Origin: Pseudomonadota bacterium
GTDB lineage: Bacteria; Pseudomonadota; Gammaproteobacteria; Burkholderiales; Eutrophovitaceae
Direction: 5' to 3'
Assembly (NCBI GenBank): GCA_027624715.1
Contig: JAQBTV010000002.1
Coordinates: 1 to 64,000, forward strand
Length of the DNA: 64,000 bases
Shown here: piece after piece, positions 17,045 through 28,100 of the stretch
Layout of the letters: the number at the start of each line of letters is the position of its first letter
Position numbering within the stretch: position 1 is the first letter of the stretch
Program-made: the position numbers and the translations under genes
Notes under the pieces: model-generated
Seen by the model: the letters and a program-made list of their open reading frames with translations, nothing else
Databases searched by the model: none
Told to the model about the DNA's origin: nothing

Positions 17045-17926
17045 TTAGTTTATAGAGCCATGAGTCTTTTGCGTGGCTTCTCGAGATTCACAGGAAAATA
17101 TTCGATCAATCCCAGAGGGTGAGTAAATATAATTCTTCCCGCAGAATTCGCAAGTAATGTTCACGTTGCCTTCTTCGCTTAAAATAGCTCTTACTTCTGA
17201 CTCCCCGAGAGATTGAAGCATGCTATCAGTTCTGTTTTCTGAACATGAGCACAAAAATGTAACGGGGTTTTCTTCAAATACCCGAATGGTCTCCTCGCGA
17301 AATAGTCTAGTGAGGATTGTTGCAAAGTCTAAGGTTAGCAATTCTTCGTTTGTAACTGTAGCCGCGAGAGTTGTGATTCGACGCCAATCATCTGATGCAT
17401 CATGGTGTTTTGTTGGTAATTTTTGCAGCAAGATGCCAGTAGCTTTTTGGTCATTTGACGCAAGCCATAGTCGCGTAGTCAATTGCTCAGAATGTTCCAT
17501 ATAGTCCTCTAAAGATTTCTGAACAGAGTCACTACTTACATTTACGAGGCCCTGGTAGGCTTGCCCTGATTTTTTTGGTGTAATAGTTACCGCGAGTGTT
17601 CCTTGTGCTAAAAGATTTACATTTGATTCTCCAAGTTCTACATTATCTTGCCACTTTGCGGTAGATCTAAAGCTGGATATGCCCGTAGTTTCTGCGAGCA
17701 ATAACAGCAATGCGGATTGGCCTTTGAATTGGATCGATAAGTTCCCGTCGAGTTTTATTGTTGCAGATAGCAAGGCTGTAGCCGCAGTAATTTCCCCCAA
17801 CAATTTTTTGACTGAAGGTGGATAGTCCCTGCGCTCTAATACACTTTGCCAAGAACTGTCGAGGCTTACAATCTCACCACGTATGTCCGAGTGTTCAAAC
17901 AAAAATCGTTGCACAGTATTTTCCAC
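17045..17926 (-). CDS. hslO: Redox-regulated chaperone Hsp33
   Basis: A 293-residue holdase activated by oxidation. The frame is open to 18010, but homology begins at VENTVQRFLFEHSDIRGEIV. I choose GTG at 17926, whose first base is also the last base of the TAG of the upstream glycosyltransferase (TAGTG overlap), implying translational coupling. The C-terminal redox switch carries CSC (CSCSEN) and CEFC, the CxC-x(27-32)-CxxC zinc motif. The N-terminal core includes the KLDGNLSIQFKG and EYMEHSEQL segments. It is paired with hslR. Being coupled to a membrane glycosyltransferase is unusual. Confidence 0.92.
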   Translation of the reverse strand: MENTVQRFLFEHSDIRGEIVSLDSSWQSVLERRDYPPSVKKLLGEITAATALLSATIKLDGNLSIQFKGQSALLLLLAETTGISSFRSTAKWQDNVELGESNVNLLAQGTLAVTITPKKSGQAYQGLVNVSSDSVQKSLEDYMEHSEQLTTRLWLASNDQKATGILLQKLPTKHHDASDDWRRITTLAATVTNEELLTLDFATILTRLFREETIRVFEENPVTFLCSCSENRTDSMLQSLGESEVRAILSEEGNVNITCEFCGKNYIYSPSGIDRIFSCESREATQKTHGSIN

Positions 17927-19590
17927 TAATTTAAACCTACTTTTCTTTTGTATAGTCTGTAGCGTTCCGCTGGATCCCCTGCGCGGCCGCCTTCCCAAAT
18001 TAAAGACCAAGGTAATCCAATGTGGTTATCAACTTCGGAATGATCTTGATAAATAAGGTAGTCACAGCTTCGACCATTTTTCCCTATATAAATATCGGTG
18101 GTTACAATTTTTCCAAAGTAATGAATTAGGCCTCTTTGTGCGGGCCCTACTTGGGCGATGATACATTCGTAATGCGGATCGATGTGTTGCATCATTGAAT
18201 GAACCATTGGCGCATACGTCTTGCGTTCGTCAACATAATGAAAAAGTAGTAAGACAACCAGTATCCAGCCGAATGTCAAATTGATCGCCCAGATTAAAAT
18301 AGAGCTTTCCGGCCGCTTCTTGATGTTAAAAAGTAGTAAAAACCAAGTCGCAGTAATCAGAGCGGCAGCCAATACGGTAATATTTCTACTCTCAGATACA
18401 TACCCGGGTTGCAATCGCAATAGGTGTTCAGATAGGCCTTGTGGAAATCCGTAATAAGAGGCTGAAAAATATACCCAGGTCGCTACAGTGAAGAATGCCG
18501 AGGCCATGATCGCAAACCAGTAAAGTGCATTGCCAACACTTCTGGGTATACGGGCTGCGGCAATGGATCCAATTAAAGCAAAGGGTAATAAGACTGGGGC
18601 TACTTCAGATTCTTCATTTATGTTTGTGAACCCTAAAACTAAGGTGATTGTTATCCATAGTACGATCGGTAATTGTAGTTCTTTGCGTTTGAGTCCCTCT
18701 CTTCCTTCAACCCATAGTGACCAAATCAAAAAGATCCAAGTGGGCCAGGTAAACCATGGGAATATCGAGGCCGGATAAATCAGGTCATTCACAGAGGGAA
18801 CCCTAAATGCCTGCGTTGATTCTGACCAAGTATGAGCAATCCAGCGTGCTGGAAGCGCAGAATCGCTTTGATAAAGAATAGTCAGCCATATTCCATCAGC
18901 AGCGATAACAATTAAACCTGCAATTGCTAGAGAGGATGTAAATCTCAATCCACGGTATCTGAGATTCACAAGTGACATCAAAACAATAGTAAGAAGCGGA
19001 ATAGCAACATTTTGAGTGGGAGTTCCTAAGAGAATAATTGAGACCCCTAGTCCTAGCCATATTCCGCCAATCATCGATCGTCGTGGTGCGGTGGCAAGAC
19101 CATAAAAGAAGATTGCTAACCCAGAAATGAGTACGGGAGTGGCTGATAGCTGGTGCGATTTAACTAAGAGTCCTACAGAGCTTATAAGGAGCAGAGGCGC
19201 TACCCAGGATTGGGTGCGTCCCCATAACTCACCGGCTGTCAGCCCGGTGAATATTATCGCGGACAAAAGCCAAATAGATAGGGCAAGTCTAGCGGCATCG
19301 TGAGGTGCGAGGATAGAGCCCCAAGCCTCAATAAAACCAAGCGCGGTCGCATAGAACAGTGGTCCAGCTAATGGCAGACCGTTTATGGCTAGTAGGTCAA
19401 GGCAGAAATCACCGCTTGTGAATTGGGATAAGTGACCAACAAGTATCGCTTCTTCTGATTTCCAAGGGTCATGACCGATGAGGCCGAATATTGTCCACGC
19501 GAAGCAGAGCAGGGCAGTTAGCAACATCGGATTGTTGGTAATGCGGACTGCCGTTTGTTCGTGCCTAAAGTAAGATCCTGGTCTTAGCAT
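17926..19590 (-). CDS. ArnT-like polyisoprenyl-phosphate-dependent glycosyltransferase (GT-C)
   Basis: A 554-residue integral-membrane protein with roughly 11-13 predicted helices. The first periplasmic loop, after the first helix, contains GHDPWKSEEA, matching the acidic D-x-W-x-x-E/D-E-A catalytic motif of GT39/GT83 enzymes such as ArnT and PMTs. These transfer a sugar from a lipid-phosphate donor to lipid A, a glycolipid or a protein. A soluble C-terminal region of about 100 residues follows the last helix. Donor and acceptor are unknown. The stop codon overlaps the hslO start by one base. Confidence 0.85.
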   Translation of the reverse strand: MLRPGSYFRHEQTAVRITNNPMLLTALLCFAWTIFGLIGHDPWKSEEAILVGHLSQFTSGDFCLDLLAINGLPLAGPLFYATALGFIEAWGSILAPHDAARLALSIWLLSAIIFTGLTAGELWGRTQSWVAPLLLISSVGLLVKSHQLSATPVLISGLAIFFYGLATAPRRSMIGGIWLGLGVSIILLGTPTQNVAIPLLTIVLMSLVNLRYRGLRFTSSLAIAGLIVIAADGIWLTILYQSDSALPARWIAHTWSESTQAFRVPSVNDLIYPASIFPWFTWPTWIFLIWSLWVEGREGLKRKELQLPIVLWITITLVLGFTNINEESEVAPVLLPFALIGSIAAARIPRSVGNALYWFAIMASAFFTVATWVYFSASYYGFPQGLSEHLLRLQPGYVSESRNITVLAAALITATWFLLLFNIKKRPESSILIWAINLTFGWILVVLLLFHYVDERKTYAPMVHSMMQHIDPHYECIIAQVGPAQRGLIHYFGKIVTTDIYIGKNGRSCDYLIYQDHSEVDNHIGLPWSLIWEGGRAGDPAERYRLYKRKVGLN

Positions 19591-19655
19591 CGTAATTTTG
19601 TGCGATTAAGTGTTCCCTAGAGGTACTGAAAAATATTAAAAATGTTCAGAATTGA

Positions 19656-19679
19656 AAAAGGCAGCCATGGCTGCCTTTT
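19656..19679 (-). terminator. Rho-independent terminator of rpmE
   Basis: The perfect palindrome AAAAGGCAGCCATGGCTGCC plus TTTT spans 19656-19679. On the minus strand it is a GC-rich stem (GGCAGCC/GGCTGCC with almost no loop) followed by five T, 26 bp past the rpmE stop. Being symmetric it could also stop plus-strand transcripts. The near-zero loop means the actual hairpin opens the central CATG. Confidence 0.8.
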
Positions 19680-19704
19680 AACATCATACCTAAAATCAAC
19701 CTTA

Positions 19705-19926
19705 TTACTTTCCAGCTTTGACTCCGAGATTTGCATACTTTTGCTTGAATCGTTCAACTCTTCCCGCTTTATCTACGATCTTTTGCTTTCCTGTGTAGAA
19801 AGGGTGACAGACGGAGCAGACCTCAATTGAGATGTCTTTGTTGCTTGTCGAGCGAGTCTGAAAAACCTCTCCGCAACTGCAGGTAACTGTGACTGAGAAG
19901 TAACCTGGATGGATATCTGCTTTCAT
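19705..19926 (-). CDS. rpmE: 50S ribosomal protein L31 (zinc-binding form)
   Basis: A 73-residue L31 of the C+ type. Cys16, Cys18, Cys37 and Cys40 (CSC and CSVC) form the zinc site that separates RpmE from the zinc-free paralogue YkgM. The middle ([20 protein letters not shown]) is the family signature. It lies 135 bp downstream of rho on the same strand, the order known from betaproteobacteria, and ends at a strong terminator. Confidence 0.96.
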   Translation of the reverse strand: MKADIHPGYFSVTVTCSCGEVFQTRSTSNKDISIEVCSVCHPFYTGKQKIVDKAGRVERFKQKYANLGVKAGK

Positions 19927-20061
19927 TTTGTAATAATCCTAAGAAAATAGTGTGGCGGAATTTGCGCCAAGTGTTACTTAAATTTGCTATTCGTGTCCGT
20001 CAAAAGAGCCCTAATTATCCGTGAAACTGGGCAATTTTACAAGAAATCATGTAATTATGAC

Positions 20062-21321
20062 TTAACCTTTTTTCATGCTATCAAAGAATTCATTGTTATT
20101 CTTGGTGGCTTTTACTTTTCCGGTTAAAAACTCAGTTGCTTCCAATTCATCCATAGGGTAGAGCAGTTTTCGTAGAATCCATACTTTCTGTAATATTTCT
20201 GGCTCGAGCAAGAGTTCTTCTTTACGCGTTCCGGAGCGGTTCACATTGATAGAAGGGTAGATCCGTTTCTCGGCCATTCTTCGATCAAGATGAATCTCCA
20301 TGTTCCCTGTCCCTTTAAATTCCTCATAGATAACATCATCCATTCTAGAGCCAGTTTCGACAAGTGCGGTTGCAATAATGGTGAGCGATCCACCTTCCTC
20401 GATATTTCTAGCAGCACCAAAAAAACGTTTCGGTCTTTGGAGTGCATTGGCATCTACACCGCCGGTCAAAACTTTTCCTGAGGCTGGCGCAACAGTATTG
20501 TACGCACGAGCGAGTCGGGTGATTGAATCTAGAAGAATCACAACGTCTTTTCGATTCTCTACAAGACGCTTCGCTTTTTCCATGACCATTTCTGCTACTT
20601 GTACGTGTCGTGTTGCCGGTTCATCAAAGGTTGATGACACGACTTCCCCGCGTACCGAACGTTGCATTTCGGTCACCTCCTCCGGTCGTTCGTCAATGAG
20701 AAGGACGATGAGATAAACATCGGGATAGTTTGATGCAATTGAATGGGCAATATGCTGAAGCATGACTGTTTTGCCGCTTTTTGGACTAGCGACGAGAAGT
20801 CCCCTTTGGCCTTTTCCGACTGGGGCAATGATGTCTACAATCCGACCTGTTAAATTCTCATCGGATTTAATGTCTCTTTCCATTTGAAGCCTATCTGTTG
20901 GAAAGAGAGGTGTCAGGTTTTCAAAAAGTGTTTTGTGTTTGCTGTTCTCTGGCACCTCATCGTTAACTTTGTCTACCTTAACGAGGGCAAAGTAACGTTC
21001 CCCCTCTTTTGGTGTCCTGATTTCTCCATCGACAGAATCTCCTGTATGCAGGTTAAATCTTCTTATCTGAGATGGGCTGATATAGATGTCGTCTGGGCCA
21101 GCTAGATATGACGTGTCAGGCGAGCGCAGGAAACCAAACCCATCTGGAAGGACTTCTAGCGTGCCAGAACCAGAAATGCTTTCCCCTTTTTTTGCTTGAT
21201 TTTTTAATAGTGCGAATATGAGGTCTTGTTTGCGCAGGCGATTAGTGTTTTCAACGTCGTTAGCCATTGCCATTTCAATCAGCTCGCTAATGTGGAGGTC
21301 TTTTAAATCAGATAGATGCAT
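20062..21321 (-). CDS. rho: Transcription termination factor Rho
   Basis: A 419-residue hexameric RNA helicase. The N-terminal helix bundle ([18 protein letters not shown]) is followed by the RNA-binding cold-shock-like fold with [18 protein letters not shown] (RNP motif). The ATPase domain has a Walker A in [15 protein letters not shown], Walker B near [15 protein letters not shown], the Q-loop and the R-loop region of the [15 protein letters not shown] block. Full length without insertions. It is followed by rpmE and preceded by trxA on the same strand, a conserved order. Confidence 0.97.
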   Translation of the reverse strand: MHLSDLKDLHISELIEMAMANDVENTNRLRKQDLIFALLKNQAKKGESISGSGTLEVLPDGFGFLRSPDTSYLAGPDDIYISPSQIRRFNLHTGDSVDGEIRTPKEGERYFALVKVDKVNDEVPENSKHKTLFENLTPLFPTDRLQMERDIKSDENLTGRIVDIIAPVGKGQRGLLVASPKSGKTVMLQHIAHSIASNYPDVYLIVLLIDERPEEVTEMQRSVRGEVVSSTFDEPATRHVQVAEMVMEKAKRLVENRKDVVILLDSITRLARAYNTVAPASGKVLTGGVDANALQRPKRFFGAARNIEEGGSLTIIATALVETGSRMDDVIYEEFKGTGNMEIHLDRRMAEKRIYPSINVNRSGTRKEELLLEPEILQKVWILRKLLYPMDELEATEFLTGKVKATKNNNEFFDSMKKG

Positions 21322-21416
21322 AAAGTTGATTGTATAAAAGGAAGAAGAAAATTAGCAAAACATTTAGAGAATAAATTATTTAAAATTTTAATCTTAAAGT
21401 TGCTGGGAGGAGGGGG

Positions 21417-21743
21417 TTAAATGTTACTGTCTATAAAAGTTGTCAGTTGAGATTTCGAAAGCGCGCCTACCTTAGTTGCTTCCGCATTCCCTTTTTTAAA
21501 TAACATTAAGGTTGGAATTCCCCGAATGCCAAATTTAGGCGGAGTTCCTTGATTTTCGTCAATGTTGAGTTTGGCGATTTTTAGTCGCCCGGAATATTCG
21601 GCAGCCACTTCGTCAAGAATAGGGGCAATCATTTTGCATGGACCACACCATTCAGCCCAGTAATCAACTAAAACAGGTAACTCGGAATTAAGAACTTCGT
21701 CTTGGAACGAGTCGTCGGTCACATGATGAATTTGTTCACTCAT
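21417..21743 (-). CDS. trxA: Thioredoxin 1
   Basis: A 108-residue thioredoxin with the WCGPCK active site, the buried Asp (LVDYWAEW) and the cis-Pro ([10 protein letters not shown]). The frame is open to 21758, but I choose the second ATG at 21743, which gives the family length and has GGATG nine bases upstream. It provides disulfide reduction for ribonucleotide reductase and other partners. It lies 95 bp upstream of rho, an order shared by many betaproteobacteria. Confidence 0.96.
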   Translation of the reverse strand: MSEQIHHVTDDSFQDEVLNSELPVLVDYWAEWCGPCKMIAPILDEVAAEYSGRLKIAKLNIDENQGTPPKFGIRGIPTLMLFKKGNAEATKVGALSKSQLTTFIDSNI

Positions 21744-22054
21744 TATTAAAGCATCCAATTTAGGTTTATAAAAAAGAACTTGTTTGGGAATTTAAGTTTG
21801 GAATCTTCACAAACTCGACAGTTTGATTATTGGTGAGCCTTACACCGCCAGCTAAAGACCACCACTAACTACTGCTTATTATAAAACTATTCTTACCTCT
21901 TAATTGCTTTATTTTTTTTTGCTCAAATGGGGTGTTAGCTGATCAAGATGAAACTTTGGGTTTTATAATAGCTATTTATGTAAAGGTTATTCTTAATTTG
22001 TTAGAATACCCAAGTCAGTTTGGGTTCAATGTCAAAATATTCTAAGGCTATTCA
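21744..22054. promoter_or_regulatory. Divergent trxA / fdxA intergenic region
   Basis: A 311-bp AT-rich gap between two divergent genes, expected to hold both promoters. For fdxA a TAGAAT at 22002-22007 sits 17 bp behind TGTAAA at 21979-21984, an acceptable -10 with a weak -35. No ORF, hairpin-plus-T terminator or known operator was recognised. Confidence 0.4.
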
Positions 22055-22378
22055 ATGACTTATGTTGTGGTTGAGACTTGTATCAAATGTAAGTGGACGG
22101 ACTGCGTGGATGTATGCCCTGTAGATTGTTTCCGAGAGGGGCCAAACATGTTGGTCATCGATCCAGATGAATGTATCGATTGCACACTTTGTGTTGCGGA
22201 GTGTCCCGAAGAGGCGATTTACGCTGATGACGATGTGCCAGAGGATCAAAAAGACTTCATAGCATTGAATGCCGAATTGGCGAAGCATTGGCCTAGCATT
22301 ACTGCGCGCAAAGATGCGCCTCCTGATGCGGCAGACTGGCAAAACAAGCCGAATAAGCGAGACCTACTGGAAAGGTAA
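22055..22378 (+). CDS. fdxA: Seven-iron ferredoxin FdxA ([3Fe-4S][4Fe-4S])
   Basis: A 107-residue ferredoxin of the Azotobacter FdI type. Cysteines at 9, 12, 17, 21 and 25 and at 40, 43, 46 and 50 ([17 protein letters not shown] and [11 protein letters not shown]) match one 3Fe-4S and one 4Fe-4S cluster. The C-terminal extension of about 50 residues is typical. It is a soluble electron carrier whose partner is not indicated here. The next gene's frame is open into fdxA, but its likely start lies 28 bp past the fdxA stop. Confidence 0.95.
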   Translation: MTYVVVETCIKCKWTDCVDVCPVDCFREGPNMLVIDPDECIDCTLCVAECPEEAIYADDDVPEDQKDFIALNAELAKHWPSITARKDAPPDAADWQNKPNKRDLLER

Positions 22379-22406
22379 GTCCCCACCTAGCATAAGTATA
22401 GGTCCT

Positions 22407-25148
22407 ATGAAAGGAATTTTAAGACACGATAAGGTATGGCCCCACCAGCTGATTGATGTTTTGGCCTCACGGATTCTGAATGATTCAGATTCTGATGATG
22501 GGTTTGATTTTTCCGATATTGTTGTTGTCTTGCCATCTTTAAGCGCAGCTTCTGCTTGTTCACATCGCTTGTTGGCGTTGACCGGCACCGGAGTGCTTCT
22601 TCCATTTTTTACCACCTTTGATGCTTGGTCACGCCAAGTGGATCTACCTTTTGGAGTGGAAGCCAAGCGTTACCGTGAGCTTCTGATTTATCACGAACTA
22701 CAGAAGTATCAATGGCTAGATCAGGGCAATAATTGGAATTTAGCAGTGGATATGGCTGAGCTGATCGGTGAGTTGGACTTGTATCAACCTGGTATCGATT
22801 TAGACTTGGAGGCGTTGAGTGACCGATTCAGTCAGGCCTATCAAACTCGTTCCCCAAAACTCGTTGGATTTGAAGCACGCTTGTTATTTGATACGTGGAA
22901 TGCTTTTGCTGGCGTTCGAGAGGGGCAGGCATCGGAACAATATGCCTATCGTTACCGCCTCTCGCGTCTGTTAGAACGTGAGACGCGACGGTTATATGTT
23001 CTAAAGTACCCTGAGCTGAGTTCTGTCGAACAAAGTTTTATAGAGAATTATGCCAGCCGAAATTGCGCCACTGTTTTAGAGGCTGACGTGAGTACTGCCA
23101 GCGGTGACGCGAGAGCCGAATTTTGTAGAAGCGTTTATCAAAACGAAACTAAAAAACTGCTGGTAACACAATCCGAAACGATCCGTCTGAAAGATAGTCC
23201 ATGGTCGTCTACGATCAATTATTTCTCTGCGATTAGCCTAGATCAAGAGGTTCGGGCTATTAAAATTAAAATTCAACAATGGCTAGCAGCGGGCAAAAAG
23301 AATATTGCAATTGTAGCGTTTGACCGGAAGGTCGCTCGTCGTCTTAGGGCGCTCTTGCAGCAGTCTGAAATTCTAGTACGAGACGAATTTGGATGGAAAA
23401 TGTCGACGACGTCTGTTGCTACTACGCTCGTTGATTGGTTGGAATTGCTTGCATGTGATTTAGAGGTAACCAAGTTAATTCGTTTTTTAAAGCGGCCGAC
23501 GATCAGTCAGATGTTTGGAGCAGATCAATTTCGAGTGGCTTTAGAAAATGCTTTAAAAAAAAATAGAAAAGAGACTACTGCGATCGGTTTTCATAAGGTA
23601 GCTAGAGAAGTTGGTATTGACCAGGCGCGAGAAGTTGCTGACAAGCTCTTTGAAGTGAAGCGTCAATTCGATAGTCTAAGATCGAGAAATCATCGGAATT
23701 GGATACGCGCTGTTTTGGTGAGCCTGGAGTTTGCTGATATTAAAGTTATCCTCAAACAAGATGACGCCGGGATCCAGCTTTTGCAATTGCTAGATACGTT
23801 AGAAGCGGAGCTCAATCATTTTGATCGAAAAGTTAGTTTTACCACTTGGCTGGATTGGTTCAAAGCGCAACTGGAAGCTAGCACCTTCAAAGACGCACAA
23901 ATAGACAGTCCGATTAGCTTTACCCACCTCAGCGCCGCACGACTCAGAAGCTTTGATGGAGTAATTTTTGCTGGAGCTGATGATATTAATTTTCCATTAG
24001 CTCAGTTCAAAAGTGTTCATTTTGGAGATGGAGTTCGAGCTCAGCTAGATTTGAGAACGAGAGAGGACTTTATATATGCAGATAAGGTCGATTTACTTGG
24101 ATGTTTACTCTTAAGCCAAACAGTCTTTGTTACCTGGCAAAGACAAAAAGATAACGAGGATAATCTTTTAAGCCCTTGGTTTGAAAATTTTAGGTTGTAC
24201 CACACAATGCTTTGGGGGGATGACCTCAGAGACGAAGAGTTAGAGTCACAACTTCACTTTTTCGAAGCTCGGCAAAGGCAATTGCAAGACAAGCATGAGC
24301 CTTTACCCGAGCCTCATATTAGTATCGTCTCATCAGAAATTCCGACTCAAATATCAGTCAGGAGTTATCAAAGTTTGCTCGATTGTCCTTATCAGTTTTT
24401 TGTGCAATATGTGTTGCGGACTCGAGAGCCCGATTCGCTTGATGCGGATCCAAGTAAGCGCGAATTGGGTAAGGTCATTCATAAGGTTCTTGAGAAATTT
24501 CATACTCGATATCCGAAATGTATCAACGTTGACTTAGAAGTTCTGCAACAGGAAATGATCAATATTGCCCGTGACACGTTGGCAGCGCTTGTTGGATCGA
24601 GAGGCATCGTTCACGGTTGGATGACTCGGCTTCGTGGTTTGTTTGAACATTACCTTGAGTGGCAAGTGCAGAGGGAAAAAGATGGCTGGACCATTGTTGA
24701 AATGGAAGCAGATTTCGAGCGGAATTTCATGACTGAAGGTGGTATATCTAGAAAATTTTTCGGTAGGGTGGATCGAATTGATGAGCAGAGTGTCAATGGA
24801 GACCGAAAGCGGGTAGTCATTGATTATAAATCTCGGGCTAAGGGTATTTTAAAAAAGATTATTTCTTCTTACGATGAGGATACTCAATTGATATCGTATG
24901 TGTCCCTACAACCCGATAATAAAACTAAGGCGATGTACCTTGCTTTAGATAAAAATGCTGTAGATGTTGTGGAGTTAGAAACACAAGATATTGAATCCTC
25001 CATTGAGGAGCATTTAAATCGGTTAGAGAGTCTTTTTAGTCAGATGGAAAAAGGTCAGGTATTACCCGCAAATGGCGCACCGTCTATTTGTCGCTTCTGT
25101 GATGTGCAGGGCTTATGCCGAAAGGATTTTTCTTGGCTACCCGAGTGA
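22407..25148 (+). CDS. AddB-like PD-(D/E)XK nuclease/inactive helicase subunit
   Basis: A 913-residue AddB-type subunit. The frame is open to 22269 inside fdxA, but that extension has no family character; ATG at 22407 gives MKGILRHDKVWPHQLIDVL. The N-terminal helicase-like region lacks a Walker A. The C-terminal third holds a nuclease domain: a first Cys in LLDCPYQFF (about 659), VVIDYKSRA (about 803, catalytic D-x-K) and CRFCDVQGLC (about 894), forming the four-Cys iron-sulfur staple of AddB nucleases. It works with the AddA-like protein in double-strand-break end resection. The AddA start overlaps its stop. Confidence 0.88.
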   Translation: MKGILRHDKVWPHQLIDVLASRILNDSDSDDGFDFSDIVVVLPSLSAASACSHRLLALTGTGVLLPFFTTFDAWSRQVDLPFGVEAKRYRELLIYHELQKYQWLDQGNNWNLAVDMAELIGELDLYQPGIDLDLEALSDRFSQAYQTRSPKLVGFEARLLFDTWNAFAGVREGQASEQYAYRYRLSRLLERETRRLYVLKYPELSSVEQSFIENYASRNCATVLEADVSTASGDARAEFCRSVYQNETKKLLVTQSETIRLKDSPWSSTINYFSAISLDQEVRAIKIKIQQWLAAGKKNIAIVAFDRKVARRLRALLQQSEILVRDEFGWKMSTTSVATTLVDWLELLACDLEVTKLIRFLKRPTISQMFGADQFRVALENALKKNRKETTAIGFHKVAREVGIDQAREVADKLFEVKRQFDSLRSRNHRNWIRAVLVSLEFADIKVILKQDDAGIQLLQLLDTLEAELNHFDRKVSFTTWLDWFKAQLEASTFKDAQIDSPISFTHLSAARLRSFDGVIFAGADDINFPLAQFKSVHFGDGVRAQLDLRTREDFIYADKVDLLGCLLLSQTVFVTWQRQKDNEDNLLSPWFENFRLYHTMLWGDDLRDEELESQLHFFEARQRQLQDKHEPLPEPHISIVSSEIPTQISVRSYQSLLDCPYQFFVQYVLRTREPDSLDADPSKRELGKVIHKVLEKFHTRYPKCINVDLEVLQQEMINIARDTLAALVGSRGIVHGWMTRLRGLFEHYLEWQVQREKDGWTIVEMEADFERNFMTEGGISRKFFGRVDRIDEQSVNGDRKRVVIDYKSRAKGILKKIISSYDEDTQLISYVSLQPDNKTKAMYLALDKNAVDVVELETQDIESSIEEHLNRLESLFSQMEKGQVLPANGAPSICRFCDVQGLCRKDFSWLPE

Positions 25149-28100
25149 ATCCTAGGCTCAGTAACAAAGCGTTTGTTCTTGATCCGCGCAACGACGTGAT
25201 TATTGAGGCGTGTGCAGGATCTGGTAAGACGTGGTTACTGACTTCGCGGATTATTAGATTACTTTTGTCAGGAACCAAATCGTCGGAAATATTAGCGATT
25301 ACCTTTACTCGTAAAGCGGCTCAAGAAATGAGATCCCGTTTAACCGATTGGTTGAGAACGCTGACTATTTCTGATGACGAGCAAGTTAGAGAGTTTTTAA
25401 TAGAGCGAGGTGTCAGCCTTGATGATGTAGACGCATGTATTCCTCGCGCCAGAAAACTCTATCGAGAATATTTGTCTACCCCTTCCGGCGTGAATGTGAA
25501 TACATTTCATGGATGGTTTTTACAAATTCTACAGTTGGCCCCATGGGCAGCTCAATCAGGCCGTGGTCGGGAGTTATCAGATAGTGACGGTTTGATTCTC
25601 CGCGACGCATTAGAGTTATTTTTTAAAAATATTTCCTTTAATAGAGATGTCAGTGATGCTCTTGATTATCTTTATGGGATATATGAGCTTCAGAATACAA
25701 GTGAGATACTTGAGCGATTCGTGGCGAGTCGGTTGGATTGGTGGGCCAGTTTGGAAAGCAGTGAAATTCGAGAAACTGTGCTGGCTTGGCGTAGCAATCA
25801 AAATAAAGATCCTTTAGATGACTTTCTATGCGACCAGACATTTCTCTCTAATTTTGTCGAATTTAAGATTTTGATTAAAAAAAACAAACTACCCAGTGAG
25901 ATGGAGGCGCTTGAAGTACTGGAATCGATTGAAGCATTCGATAATCCTGAGGGTTGGTTTGTGTGTTTGCAAAAATTATCTAAAAAAAGGGGGTTATTGC
26001 AAGCCATGATAAGCAGGATGGGGGTTGCTGATGCGGAGAGTTACGTTCGTGTTAGTGCAGACTTAAAGGCCCTCGTAGATCAGCTGAAGGCAGTACGAGT
26101 AGAGTGGTTTGCTGCTCAGTTAGATCGTGCTGTGAAAATCGTCGGAGATTGCTTACTTAAAACATTTCAGTCGGTTAAGAGTAGTTCTAACATCATAGAT
26201 TTTGCAGATCTTGAATGGAATGTCAGATCATTACTTCTAGATGATGATCAGGCAGATTTTGTACTGCATCGGTTAGATTCTCGCTATACGCATTTGTTGG
26301 TTGATGAGTTTCAAGATACGAACCCAATTCAGTGGACTATTCTGAAATCTTGGATCGATGCTTCGAATCAAGCAGGCACAGCCATTAAGTTATTTTTTGT
26401 GGGGGACCCAAAGCAATCGATTTATCGCTTCAGAAGGGCTGAGCCAAGGCTTTTTGGGGTGGCAGAGAAGCTAATTGTATCTGACTTGGGCGGACGTAAG
26501 GTTATTCAAAATCAGAGTTATCGAAATGCTCCTGGAATTACAGAATTGGTTAATACGTGTTTTGAAACTAGGATCAACAACTTCGTCCCGCAACAGTCGG
26601 TGTATACAGAACTATCCTCGGAGTTAGCAGTATTGCCATTGGTTGAGGCGGTTGGGCCTGTGGACGCTTGCGATGTCTCTCGCTGGAGAAATCCTCTGTT
26701 ATCTTCCAGGTTAGAGCAAATGGATGACCGGTATCTTCAAGAAGGTCTAATGATTGGGGAAAAGATTCACTTGTTAATCTTGAGCAAAGCTATCGACGAC
26801 GAAGGCGGGTGTCGCTCTATTAGGTTTTCAGACATTATGATTCTTCTGCGGCGTCGGACGCACTTAAAGAGCTATGAGGACGCACTCAGAACATCAGGTA
26901 TCCCATTTTTCAGTCAAAGGAATGGATCACTTTTAGAGTCGCTGGAGATTCAAAGCGTCATTTCGCTATTACAGTTTCTCCTGACGCCGCACGTTGATCA
27001 CTATTTGATTCATGTCCTTAAGTCACCGATATTTTCGTTTGATGATGCTGCATTAAAAACCTTTATTAAACGCGGTGATCAATCCATTTGGAGCATATTG
27101 GTCGACGGTCAAGGCTGTGAACAATCGAACTCTTTAGCTGAATTTGATTCGGCTGTAAGATGTTTGTCTAGTTGGATTAAAAATATCGACACGGTACCGG
27201 CCCATGATTTACTAGACATGATTTACGGAGAATCCGATCTAATCAATCGATATGCCGGCCATGCATTATCGCACCTCGCTGAGCGTGTACGATCAAACCT
27301 AATTGCATTTTTGGAGTACTCACTAGATTTTTCTGCTGGGCGATATCCTAGTTTGGAGCGTTTCCTCGAGAAAATTCGATTAGTGCGAGCAGAGGAGGGA
27401 GTGGGTCCGGGGGAGGGGCTGCAGTCGGCGTCTCTGAATGCTGTTCGTATTATGACGATTCATGGTGCGAAGGGGTTAGAGGCCCCTATTGTTTTTTTGG
27501 CTGATGCCGATGCTGCAGTAGGTGTTGATAATTGGGACATTCTGGTGGATTGGACGCCCGGAGAAAAAGAGACGAATCATTTTTCAGTCTATAGTTCAAA
27601 GATACAGCGAGGAGAAGCGCGATCTGAGTTGTTTGCGCGTCACGAAGCTCTTAATAGAGTAGAAGATACTAATCTATTGTATGTCGCTGTAACACGTGCA
27701 CGTCAGGCATTTTTTGTGTCTGGTGTAGCACAACCAAGAGAAAATCCAAATTCATGGTATTCCTTATTACGAGATGCAATACGGCAGTGCAGTCAGAATA
27801 AAGGTCTTGACGTAGTAGCCGAAGATATTAAGCTTAGAGAGAAAATAAATAGCGATAGCAGTTCTAAAGATATTATTGAAAGCGATGCCGTTGCCGAGCA
27901 GTTCTCGTTAGGAACAAGAAAAGAGCGTTGTACCAATTCCGATATTGAATTCGGGATACTGGTGCATAAAATTCTGGAAACTATAACTGCTGATGTTGAC
28001 TTGATCAGTAAGGAGGCTACCCAGCAGCTATGTGGAGCGTCGTCGCCCAACTTTGACGCCGCTTGGGATGTTAGTCTTCGCATTGTGCAAGCCCCACAAT

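Noticed and set aside
19656-19679. Operator palindrome near rpmE
   Set aside because: The position just after the rpmE stop and the following T-run fit a transcription terminator better.
22269-22406. Upstream extension of the AddB-like protein into fdxA
   Set aside because: It would overlap 110 bp of the well-supported fdxA frame and has no family similarity.
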